Of a DNA stretch of 64,000 nucleotides, positions 1-11,700 are shown one piece after another. A program made the translations under genes and the position numbers. This DNA comes from Rhabditophanes sp. KR3021 (lineage: Eukaryota; Nematoda; Chromadorea; Rhabditida; Alloionematidae). The stretch covers positions 4,278,001 to 4,342,000 of the forward strand of contig CAUJLY010000002.1 of NCBI GenBank assembly GCA_963281155.1, given 5' to 3'. Position 1 is the stretch's first letter, and each line of letters begins with the position of its first letter. The notes under the pieces were generated by a model. That model had not been told where the DNA came from. It made no database searches and saw only the letters and a program-made list of their open reading frames with translations.

Positions 1-857
1 ATGATTTTTTGACTCTTACTTCAATTACACTCCCTTGCTGGACGGCATCCTATTAAAAATATATCTTAATAGTGGAGATACATTTAAGTATTCAACGGTT
101 AGCTGTCAATTTGTAGGAGATGTAGTTTATAAAAATTCAAACAAAAAGAAGACATCCAAAAACAAACAGCCAAAAGTCATTAGTAATGCCTTGTTTTTGA
201 TAAACTCTTTTCCATTGAAATGTCTTGACTTTGACTTTTACATGTTAGGTTACTTTTTACACAATTTCCTGCAAAAATGTCGTAGGAAGAAGTGATACAT
301 TTTTGCAAGCAACACATTAAGATGTGATAAGTATATTGTGTAATAACGAAATTGATGAATATTAAATGACAGATCATTATTTTATTAACACATTTAATTT
401 ATCAAGTCATTTGAAGTTGAAATTTGGGTCGTTAATGTAATATTTTTTGGTAGAACTATTTATAGTGCAACTTCGTCATATTCGTAAACATATAAGATGA
501 AATCTAACATACATAATATCTTTCCATCTACATTACCATCACTTTGACTGTTTATTTTGATTAGCCTGATCTTGTACTTGACGTGAACTTTTATATAAAC
601 ATTTAAATGAACAATTACTTTCCAGAGGGACTGCTTCAGAATCCATGGTGACTAGTTCACCATTCTCACTCAACGAAATTTGTACTGATTACATATTCTT
701 GATTTGTTTCAAATTTGATACATTTTTTAATATTTTAATATACCAAGAATTGGACAGAGATTAATATTTTCTCACTTAACAAGAAATCACTCCGAGTGAT
801 TAAGCTATTTAATCTATCTAATCTATCTAAGAACAACACATTTGTGCCAAACAGATT
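1..857. other. 5' flank, no gene seen
   Basis: AT-rich sequence upstream of the first receptor exon. Short open frames on both strands (for example 35-295 plus and 180-377 minus) have no recognisable motif and a low-complexity composition. A promoter for the receptor cassette starting at 858 is expected here, but I see no defined element. Confidence 0.5.
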
Positions 858-3800
858 ATGAAAACATACCTGCTACTACCGTCAATTTTATTTTTATTTC
901 TATATTCGAGTTATTTAAATGGGGCTCTAACACAAGTACAGCAAACATACCCTAATTTGAAACCACCTTTTCCTTTCAATGTTCTATTAGTATTACCTGC
1001 AAATGAATCAGAATACGATCATTTCAGGTACTAGTTTAATGGGGGTATGCAAATTTATTAAAGCTAAAGGGGAATACAAAATATTAAATTTATCATCACA
1101 ATTCATCTTAAGATCAAACGTCATTTTGACCAAGATATCGGCGACAGCGCATGCATTCACACTATTAAGCAAGTAGACTCCGGGCATACTACATTTACCA
1201 TGATCACAATTGGTGCCTTGTCCCTTGAATCTTTCGACTAAGATGTGTCCAAGTTTTCAGCAAGTTCTTTTGTAGGTACTGGTAACTTGAGATGGGAAGT
1301 TTCGACTGGCGTTTCAGCTGAATGGTTTCTAATCTTGTCCATTCTAGTCTCTTTTTTCCAAACAGATCACCGTTCTTAATTGCGCGATTGTACTGTGGAA
1401 GCGTTGAATAATTCTGACTTCCTCTTCAGACTCGCCGGTGTAGAAAATTCTTTTCTTGTGCAATAGATAATTGGAGAGAATGTCGTCCACGTTTCTTGGG
1501 TCAATGAGGAAATATACATAAGCTTGGCATTCCTCAGAAGCAGTTTTCCAACCTAGCCAAACCTTGTTCATCCTTGCACAATTCTTCACAAAGACGTGAT
1601 TGAATGTGTTTAGCTAATGCACCATCATTGATCACTAATTTGCAGTGTGTGCAATGTTCTTCTTCAGTATGATATTCCAATAAGGCTTGATTGTTAAATT
1701 TGAGGGGACATTTCTTACACTCAAACTTGGGTTTTTGAAATGGATATGCAACAGGTCTTTTCATTTTGTAGCCTACTTCTTCGGAATTAATAACATCTCC
1801 CAAATGTTGCTCCATTTTCTTAACTTGTCTATGGTTTAAATTATTGACAAAATCGGAGGAAATGTTTCCCATTTCGAATTCAAGAAATCTTCAAAAGTAG
1901 CCATAAATATTCTTTTCCATCCTTAGTCGTAATCACGTAGAAATTCATCTTTCCAACATCATCGGCAGTCTGCTCAATTAGCAAATCCATCAATTGCACA
2001 ATAGCCTTCAGATGATTCTCTTGCCTTGTTTCTGTTAGCTTTCAATACTCTGCATGTTGCGTTGATGAAGTGATCAGGCGAAGGAAAATACACTTTGCAG
2101 AAAAAGCAGTATCTATTCTTCACACGTGTGTGGTTTACATTCTTATGGCTCTAGTAAAGACAGAGATAAACAAATTTTCACTGAAATCAAAGAATAACAT
2201 TGACTTCACAGCCATAATAAACCCTCTTCCGTAGACACCGTAGGAATAACGAAGCCTGTTCGGCAAGCGGTCAATGCACTTCATTCAATCAGCAGCCCAT
2301 TATTATAATCAGAAACAACTCTGTTTACACACCTCTCTTCAAGCGCAGGCTTTATTCTTGCAAGAATAGTAGTATTCGGTAAAGTCAAGATTTTGTTTAG
2401 TTCCAGACGAATCTGATGTTTAGCTAATTCCACATCATTACCTTCTAGTCCTTCGGGCATTTTGAAGTGGTCAATTGCGTTCCTAATCAGCATAAGAATT
2501 CTAACTATTTCGGTTTTGAACTCAGCATCCTTAACTAATGCGAAGGAGAAACGATAGAAAAGAAATTGATAAGTCACACTAGGTGGTAGGGTCTGAGGGT
2601 ATCTGTAGTTTTTTATAATTTGATTCCTAATAAATCCATAGAAAGAGTAGAGATGCCATAAATGGCAAGCCGGTATCATTGAACATATGTAGTCAACTAA
2701 TTGTTGCTTCAACACGAACGCTTTGGCAAAATTTGGCTTTAGAGTAAATTTATCGTCAATTTTATTCGTGTAAGCCTTGACCTTTGGACGACTTCTTCTA
2801 AGCAACTCCTTATCTTCAGTCAAAGAAGAATCGTCATTTCTTTGAAACGAACTAAAAAGGCGCTTTGGTCTGAAACTAAAATAGTTGGACATTATTTAAT
2901 ATGATTAACTTACCTTCAGCTGGTACTTCTTTTCTTCCAACAGACAACGATCCTTCATCGACAATCGGTGGTTCTTCCCAGGAGCTTCATACGACAACTG
3001 TCTCATTCCAAAAATCACGGCCATTTCCTATTTGTTTCTCTTCAGACTTTTCTTTACATTGCCTTCGACACAGTTTTCCTCCATAGTTAACTCCAGTTGA
3101 GTGAGTGGACAACTAAAATAAAGAGGCAACAATTAATAAGCGTAATAAGTTAAATAAATACATCACAAACGACAACAAATTTAAAAGTAACTAATATTAA
3201 AAATTCAAACAAATATTCTTTTAAAAGTATACCTTTGGTATATACTTTATCTCAAATTTACATTTAAACGAACAATATTAATCCGTCTACAATCCCACAG
3301 GTTGACGATAGGCAAAGCTCGACCGGTTATTGATATTGCTATAGACAAGATTATCAGCGAGAAGTATTTCCCGCCGGGGTTTCTAAATATTTCAGTACAT
3401 GATTCCCGATATTGGGATGACATCTCACTTGCTGAAAGATATGCTACTCAAGGTATTCATTAAAAACCATTTAAAAATTATGAAAAGAAACAAAATATGA
3501 AAAGAAGCAAAATTAAATAAGGTGTCAGTATTCTTTTTTGCTTTAAAAATTTTTTAGCTAAGATATCGCCAATTGCACAGGCGTTGACTAAGTTGAGGAT
3601 AAGAGTTTGTTTCACGGAGCACTTGCCATGGTCACAATTGGCGATTTGTACTTTTCATACAAATAAACTCTGGATTCTGACTTTAGAAGTGACTGGTAGC
3701 TTCACAACAATCATTCTAATCCAGTATCAATGACTTTATTTATTCTATTTTATCTATTCAATAATGGCATCCTTATTTATGTCAACGGCCAGCAAAAATT

Positions 3801-5174
3801 TAGTAAGAGTAAGGTGTCACGACTAAAGTTCTTCCATGTTTGTTCTTTGTTTCCGGACAATTTCCCATAGAAAGAGATTCTTTCCTCCCCCAACAGTGCA
3901 TTATGTACTAGACTCCCACTTTTGTGACTTTTTTTCAGAACCTTTTAAAATACTTAATGAGTTTGGAGACTTGTTTAAGATCAGGTAAAACTTTTGACTA
4001 TTGACGTATATTTTGATATCCCAGACGGCCATTACATCTAATACATCAGGAACTTTGTAACCGTCAACAGGGCTTCGTATTTCATCCATATGAACACCAA
4101 ATTTGTTTTTAAATTGATCATTAGTAGCCAAAGTATATAATAGATAGTGCAATAATAAACAGTCGGCAGATTTATCGTTGACTTCAAAGATTTCATGTAT
4201 TTATTGATAAAACTCCCACATCGTCTCCGAAAAAAAGAAAGAGATACTTTTATCACTAAAACCGGCATTATTGAACGTAGCTAAGTTTCGTTTATGTATT
4301 TTTCACTTAATGTATTGCTCAAATTAAATGGCGCATTGTGCACATCTTCATACGGAATCTCCATCACCACATTTCTGAACTCATATAATTCATTTGAACA
4401 TATATTGCAAATGCTTTAGTCGGAGAACACATCATATGCATTAATCATTTTAATAAATACAGATTATTGTGATGAAACTAAGTAGCTTTTAGTTAAGATT
4501 AAAATTTAAACAACTTCATAGAAAGATTGATAAAAAATCTATCCCATACATTTAAACATATCAATTAATGAATTTTGCCACTCTAGGGGTAGTCCAAGCA
4601 TATACGGAGAAAAGGCTAGATGCTATTCTCGGCTTTTCAGATTTCTACTCACTCGCCACAGTTGCTAAAGTGACTCCCGCTTTAGGCAAAGGCGTACCAG
4701 TCATTACCACAGCCGGTATGATAACGCAATTGGGAAATAAAAAAATTTATCCCTATTTGACGAGAATGCATGGATCTATTGCCCAAATGGCAGATTCTGT
4801 GTATCAATTAGTAGCGTATCAAGGAGCTGCGGGGAACGGTTTTGACACAGGGCCAGTCCAACCAAAAGAAGGAAATGCTACCAACATAAACTTAGGCTAT
4901 AAAAATTTGTTCTTTATCTATAATGACAAAAAAAGGGCTGTCAATAAAAAAATTCATCCTGTAGGGGATACGGACAATAATGCAGCTGATGTTGAAATTT
5001 CTTCGTATTGTTACTTTTCACTTTACGCAATTAAATCATACTTTACAAGTAAAAATACACACTTCAAAGATGTTTGGAAAATGTCAGCTCCCTCTTTGGC
5101 ATTCGATGAAGATTTGAGTGTTAAGAGTGAAGATTATGCAAATTGGTTGAAAATAGCATCCAGTTATGCAAATG
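858..5174 (+). CDS. Receptor guanylyl cyclase, extracellular cassette A (3 exons)
   Basis: Three exons: 858-1027, 3301-3452 and 4587-5174. They join in phase (AG|G, then G|GG) into one frame. The start gives a hydrophobic signal peptide (MKTYLLLPSILFLFLY) and then an ANF-receptor ligand-binding fold. The third exon parallels the 8712-9486 exon closely: 'RLDAILGFSDFYSLATVAKVTP' corresponds to a '[22 protein letters not shown]' segment, followed in both by KGVPV and LTR. The third exon ends in phase 1 with a good donor (G|gtatgt). No later ectodomain, membrane or cyclase exon was found between 5175 and 8711. The next acceptor with the right phase and domain content is 9570, the second exon of the downstream receptor. 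The cassette is therefore either an alternative N-terminus of that receptor or a truncated tandem duplicate. Introns 1 and 2 (2.3 and 1.1 kb) are unusually long and contain antisense degenerate genes. Confidence 0.7.
1071..3085 (-). pseudogene. Unrecognised zinc-finger-like family, copy 1 (antisense in cassette A intron 1)
   Basis: On the minus strand from about 3085 to 1071, long stretches are clearly protein-like but are split between frames. A start near 3085 leads to an acidic segment ending at a gtaag donor near 2913. A 203-codon frame follows (2892-2281), then further pieces around 2275-2130 and 2150-1980. A zinc-finger-like block with CKKC, H and C..CTHC spacing lies at 1872-1589, and a C-terminal block at 1589-1344 contains YVYFLIDP and KRIFY. 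A last piece near 1230-1071 contains NCDHGKCS and VNACA. Successive pieces need at least four frame changes, and stops lie between them. Splice-like signals argue against a processed retrocopy. The same blocks recur at 3545-4320 and 29222-30715. I do not recognise the family. It may be a pseudogene or a living gene obscured by indels. Confidence 0.55.
3545..4320 (-). pseudogene. Unrecognised zinc-finger-like family, copy 2 (C-terminal part, antisense in cassette A intron 2)
   Basis: Minus-strand reading gives a protein-like stretch from about 4190 to 3901, including a 'YVNSQKFYLIL' block. In another frame near 3900-3800 there is a 'LLGEERISFYGKLSG' block that matches the KRIFYTGE block of copy 1. 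The end near 3650-3545 has NCDHGKCS followed by NLVNACAIGDIL, almost the same as the end of copy 1. Only the C-terminal half of the family is present and at least two frame changes are needed, so I call it a decayed copy. It lies wholly inside the second intron of receptor cassette A, on the opposite strand. Confidence 0.5.
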
Positions 5175-8100
5175 GTATGTTTCATATTTAATTATTTTTG
5201 GAAATTGCGTGTTAAAAATTAAAAAACTTAAAACGTCTTTAAAGCACTTTAAAAGGTACCAATTAATATAAAAAACGATACATAAATAATGTATGCAAAT
5301 GTTAAATTAAAGAACAAACGTGCTTAAGCAAGGCCATAAAATATGTCCGATTAAACGTTTTCATGAATTGAAACTTTAAAATTTATTCCAGTATCTGGCA
5401 AATCCACATATTTTTTATGTCAAACATCTGCTAATATAATATTTCCGACAATTAATGAATTTTTAGTATATATTCCAGTTTTGAAAAAAAACTTCCTCCT
5501 CCAAGTTATGCTTTCATTAAAGCCTTTGAAATTAAATTAGCATTAAAAAATTAAATGCTTTTAGTCTAAGTTGGTTGAAATAAGCGTCGTTATTATTACT
5601 CCATTTTAGGATAGACTTGAGCATATTGTTTTAAGATGGGTGCATTTGTCTGTATCTATACAAGATTCTATCTAAAAAATGTTCGAGATGATGGATTGAA
5701 AAAATAAATTGGCAACTAAGATAAATTATCTATTTTTTCATCCGTTTTGAGCAAGGATTTATCTTCAAACTGTTACTGCATAACTTTTCTGTATAATAAT
5801 CATTTTCACAATCACTTCTAGCAAATGATAAGATACACTCCTAATGCCTTGTTTTATAGGGATATTTTAACTTAAGCTCTAAATGTTTTATATTATTGCA
5901 AATTTATCCGTAAAGCTGCGGGAACCTTGAAATTAAACTAAATTCAAAATATATATTTTCCAGTAATTGGTATTTAGCCAAAAAGACACTTTTCAAAGGG
6001 AGTAGTTGTAAATTTAAGATAGGCTTGTTAGGGTAGTATTGGAATTTTTAAGTAATTAATTAGTTTAAGTTATATTTCCGTTATGATTCGGAGAGTGACT
6101 TTTACCTTATTTTCAGTAATAATATTTTATCCAACCACTGTAGCAAATATAAAAATATTATTCTGCTATGTTGTTATTTTTGCAACAAAATACTTATTTA
6201 TGATTGTTTGTTGAATAGAAAATCTTTTATAGCAAATATATTGTCGGGTCATATTTATGTTTGATGACTTTTTGTTTCAACAAAAATGTGCCATAATGAT
6301 TGAATACTTTGTTTTTGGCGGTCCCTACGTTTTCGACGGCTATAAATAAAATATATTGAAAATTAATATAAGTATCAGAATGATCATTAACCAATTATCT
6401 CTATTTACTGATTGGAAATTGAGAAGCACAAAGACACAACAACCTCAAAGCTATTGCTTCAATTAAAAGTGATGCCGTGCTGCTGTAGTATGTATGCTTG
6501 TTTGATTTTTAGACGTTGAGTTGCTTTTTATCAGTTCTGGAACAGCTTCTGTCAAAACATGCATATAAATACATATGCTCATCTGCGTATACTTTCTTGG
6601 CTAAGAAATTTCGTAGATGTTTTTTAATAATTAATCGAAGAAATGACAGGCTCCGATTAATTATGCCCTTCGTGCCAATGTCTAAGTTATTATTTGCCTT
6701 TTATATTTCCAAAAAGCCTAATTTTCGAAAATAACAGTCATATTTCACTCCATATTTTCTTTCAAAAATAAGATTATTTTTGACACAAGCACATGACCCT
6801 ATTAGAGCACTTTTTTGCCGTAATGCTTGGTAATTAAAAATATTCTGATTTTGAGTATCACCAAACTTAATAAATATTACATTTTTGTCTCGATTAAATA
6901 TATTTACTAGTTAGCCATCATTCAAAAGTATACAAAATGATTATTTCAATTTTATTTAAAAATGCTTCTACCAAGCCTCTTTTAATACCCTCGGGGAGAT
7001 TAATAATTATAATGATAGATGCCTAAACTTTTAATTATCTTCTACAGTCTATTCACTTTTTTGTATAAGACACTTTTTTGAAACAGCCTTTTGGTGAGCA
7101 TTAATTCGTATAATAGCACCACTTGTGTTTAGATATTCACTTTTAATCAGTTTCCTCAAATGAAAAACTTTTTTTTATTTATTTTCAACTGAATAATGAT
7201 GATAACTTTGATGTCATATAGGTTAATCCATTAAATATTTATGATATTACGCAGAATATATGTATAGTTGAAATGATTAAATACATGCTTACTGAGTAGC
7301 CAAAAATATGTCCCACTATAATAATGATTGTCCAAACAATTCAACAAACCATATGAACAGTTATTTGCTCATTCATATCAATAGATAAACTCCAACACCG
7401 AATTCTAGACTAGGTTTTTATATTCACCATTTTTGTCTAATCCAAAAATTTATTTCCCTCTTGAAGATAATGACTTTTAAGATTACATAAAGTATGTACA
7501 GTCAGTTATGTTTGAATTAAAGACAACTTCAAATTATTTGTCCATTTTTGCAGGAAACGTTTTTGTTTAAAACTAGATGTAGTCATTTAAATATTTTGAT
7601 TGGAACTCAATCACATTCCTGTTACAATTTAATAGCACATACGTTTCCCTAGCAAAAGTTACCTTCTATGTATATCAAATAAAATATATACATTGAGAAT
7701 GAGAGGAAAATCTCCACCAATAAATTTTAATATGTTGACAATCAGGGCATCTTCTTCATTAATTGCTCCATCAGCACCAGTCTGATGTTTAAAAGTAACT
7801 TTGATAAGACGACACAAAAATTTTAACTGGCAGCTGTTGTTTTTAGGTCTTATTAATAGACAAAACGTTAGATTTGTGCATGTTTTATTATTTTCTTATT
7901 ACCGTCTGTATTTTATGACATAGACAGAAAAGGTCTTTTTATTTATAAATCTAAAATCAGTCATATTATAGCAAAATATGCTCTTTGATTTTTTCTGTTC
8001 TAAAGGTTAGGCAATTTACGATGCTACAGTTTGAAATTTTAGAAAAGCATACTTTATTCATAAATTTGGTCACCCTTAACTCGGGAGGCAAAAGGAACTT

Positions 8101-8711
8101 TCTTTATGTTTTGACACAGACAATAAGTATACCATGACACAAACAATATTTTTTAATACTTACAATCACATTCATTTTTAGCTACCATGTTATTTTCCGT
8201 CTTCATAGTATCAATTTTGAACGTTATCATTAAATGGAAATATTATTCATCTACAACACCAAAATTTATCCATTTAAAAAAGCTTTTACATACAAATAGA
8301 TGTATTACATAATGCAATAATAAATGTAATGATGATAATATTAATGTCGAAAGTCTTATTTTATTTTGATATCTTTATAAATATTTTTTTAAGATCGTAT
8401 CTCAAACCAAACATAGAAACATTCATAATTTTGGAAGATTTTTTGTTTATTTATCATAAATTTAAACAATTATTTTGATACTGTTTGTCGAAAGCAGTAT
8501 AACATCCTATTAAATTTTGTTCGGCTCTTGTGGCTAGAAAATATTAGTACGATATAAATATTTAGTGAAATTTAGTAAATTTGTAGGGTAGCTTCCGTTG
8601 AAAGCAATACATCAACAATTTATGAGTTGGCATTAGTTTTTACTACTACCCGTATTGTTATTTTGATTGGAATAGTAAATACCATTTTGAAGACTACCGA
8701 TAAATTTAATT
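5175..8711. other. 3.5 kb without a recognisable gene
   Basis: AT-rich region between cassette A and the second receptor start. I looked for the missing receptor exons of cassette A here (a block like '[14 protein letters not shown]' after an acceptor) and did not find one. The 72-codon frame at 6516-6734 has no recognisable feature. The region probably holds regulatory sequence for the start at 8712, or intron sequence if cassette A splices to 9570. Confidence 0.5.
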
Positions 8712-11700
8712 ATGAAGTTATTTATTATTTATTTGGCTGTTTCAATCCACTGGGTGGTATCACAAAAATCAATCTCAAAAGGACAAGGATTATATGGTGG
8801 ACATTCTTACGTAAATCCATTTCCACTTTATATTGTAGTAGCGGTTCCTTTTAATTTCGATGATCCTTTGAAAAATCCATATGGTATTAATATGATGAAG
8901 GTCAAGCCTATCTTCGACGAAGCTTTGTTAGACGTCTACTACACAACTCAAAAGCTTCCTAAAAACGCTTTTGAATTGATTTATGTTGATACTGAATCAA
9001 ATGATGCAATCGGCCCCCAACGTGTCATTGAACAATACTGTTTAAAACGCGTTGACGCTATATTCGGAATTCCTTATGCGTACGGGTTAGCTCCCATAGC
9101 CAGAATCACTCCGTATTGGAATAAGGGTGTACCTGTCTTTACAACATCTGTTAAGGTCGAGCAATTTTCAAACAAACAACAGTTTCCCCTTTTAACAAGA
9201 TTAACAGAAACAAATGCCTTACTCGGCAAGTTGTTTGTGCAGATGTTTAATAAATACTTTAAGTATGACAGGGTATTCTACTATTTCAATGAGTTCGAGG
9301 ATCCTTCTACTAGCATTGGGAAGTCTGATTGTTATTTTACCTTGAATCCAATAAAAAATGCTTTATCTGCAATGGAAAAACCTGTCGAATTCGAAAGCAT
9401 GGTGTTTCATGAACATTCCAAAGATCAAGCCTACTTAGATGAAAAACATGGGCAATTTTTAAAACGAGCTTCGTTCTATGCAAGAGGTCCTTTAAAGATA
9501 AAATAAAAATACATAAAAAATAACAACAAACTAAAATTACATTTTTCATCTGTAACAATTTTATTTTAGTTATCATTCTCTGTGCCAGTCCAAACACTGT
9601 ACGTGAAATTATGCTTGCTGCTCATGATCTTGGAATGGCAACATCCGGAGAATACGTTTTCATAAATATTGATGTTTCTACAGGGTAAGTTACTTTGATA
9701 TGATTTCTAGATTATTTTAATATGTTTGTGGTATTGTTGTGATATGACTAATTATAATTTGTTTAGTTCACATGCTGAAAAACCATGGCTTAGATCAAAT
9801 GACACGACTGCCGAAAATAATGAAAAGGCCAAAAAAGCCTACAAAGCACTTAAAACAATTTCACTACGTAGATCTGATTTAAGAGAATATCAAAATTTTG
9901 AAACTCGTGTCAAAAATAGGGCAGAGTCGAATTACAATTACAAAGCGGTAAATTTTGATTAAATCAAATAATCATACTTGTTATAGGTCACGGGTAAAGA
10001 ATACGAAATGAATAACTTTATATCTGCCTTTTACGACGCTGTTTTACTTTATGCCATTGCTTTGAATGAAACATTGAAAGCTGGATTAGACCCTCGGGAC
10101 GGAAAAGTTATCACGAGCAAGATGTGGAACAGAAAGTTCAAAGGCATTACCGGTGAAGTCAGTATTGACATGAATGGAGACAGATATTCGGATTATTCTT
10201 TATTAGATCTCGATGAAAAACAAGATAAATTTGTTGAAGTTGCTTATTACTCTGGCAGCGACAATAAATTGGTCAAAGTATCTGATTTTCCATTGGATTG
10301 GAGGAAAACCTCCGAATGACGATCCTATTTGCGGTTTTGTTTAGGGCTATTGAGGGAAAATTAAAAGATTAGTCATGACAAAATACTTGATCATGCTAAT
10401 AACTATAGGATTCTTAATACCGAGATCTTCATTTATATGGCGATCATTAAGATAGACATCTACTTGAAATTTATATTAACAAATGTCATTTAAGTAGTTT
10501 TATCATTTTCAGAATATTTATTATTAAGAAATCTTTACACCATTACAGAACGATGATCTCCTAGTTTTTGCACAATTGATTAGATTTGTTGGCATGTTTT
10601 CAGAAATTATTAAGCATAGTTGACATTTTTTATAATCATTAAGTCTTTATACAATAATATCTGGAATGCCCTAAGAATATCTATCTGATGTAGACTGAAT
10701 AGTTTAATTAGATTTTTGATTAAACAATACAAAAAAATTTGCCACCTTGTGGGTGCTAAAATTAACTAATATTTGGATTTTTCTAATACATCGATATTTT
10801 AGGATGGGATAAGTCAAAATGTGTAGATGATATGAAGTATTACTACTGGTTGTTGTTTGGGTCTGCTGTTGCCATTGTTGGTCTATCATGTGGTTTTCTG
10901 TTTTTCTACAGAAGGTATAATCTAGAAAAAGAGTTGGCCTCTATGAGCTGGAAAATCAGGTGGGATGAGTTACATTCGAATAATGCAGATTCAAGAGAAA
11001 AAAGAAAGGCTAAGAAGAAGACTAGAATTACTAAGAATGCATACAATGACATCCACGCAGATCAACATGACGCATTACTGAGGATCAACTCAAATGGGTC
11101 TGTGAACAGTGATAAGGTACGTTTCATAGGTATAAATATTTCGAACAGTTTGCTTTTGTCAAGATCAAACAATTTTTGTTGTTTGGGTCAAAATTTGTCT
11201 GCCTTCAGTGTACGTCATGTCAGTTTTTGTCAATTTTTTGAATATTAATGAACTAATTACATTTTTAATCATTTTAATACATTTTTTAACTTTTACAAAG
11301 AGAAGCTTTACATATAAATAATCATTTTATGAACAAGACACATTTTTAACCCTTATTTTTTTGTCAATTTAGTTTACTGACGAAGAGCCGGATTTTATGA
11401 CCATGAGAGAAAGATTGGTAGGTGTTATTAATATAACTATTTTTACAACTATTTATAACTATTTCTACAAATATTTTTCATTAAATCTATTTCATAAATA
11501 CATATGTAGAAAGCTATCCTTCCAAAATTATATTTTAATTTTAATATGTTAGTTTTATGTAGTTTGTGTGTGAATCTAATGTTATTTAAAAGCATGCCTA
11601 AATTTTTTCCTTTTATTGAAAATGATGCGTTATTTAAAAATCGTTTATTTTAGCAACTAAACCGTTCATCGTTCCGTCGTCGTAGCACAATTGTGGGTTT

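Noticed and set aside
1071..4320. Transposase or viral origin of the intronic family
   Set aside because: No DDE, reverse-transcriptase, integrase or capsid signature could be recognised, and no terminal repeats were found by eye; left as unknown family.
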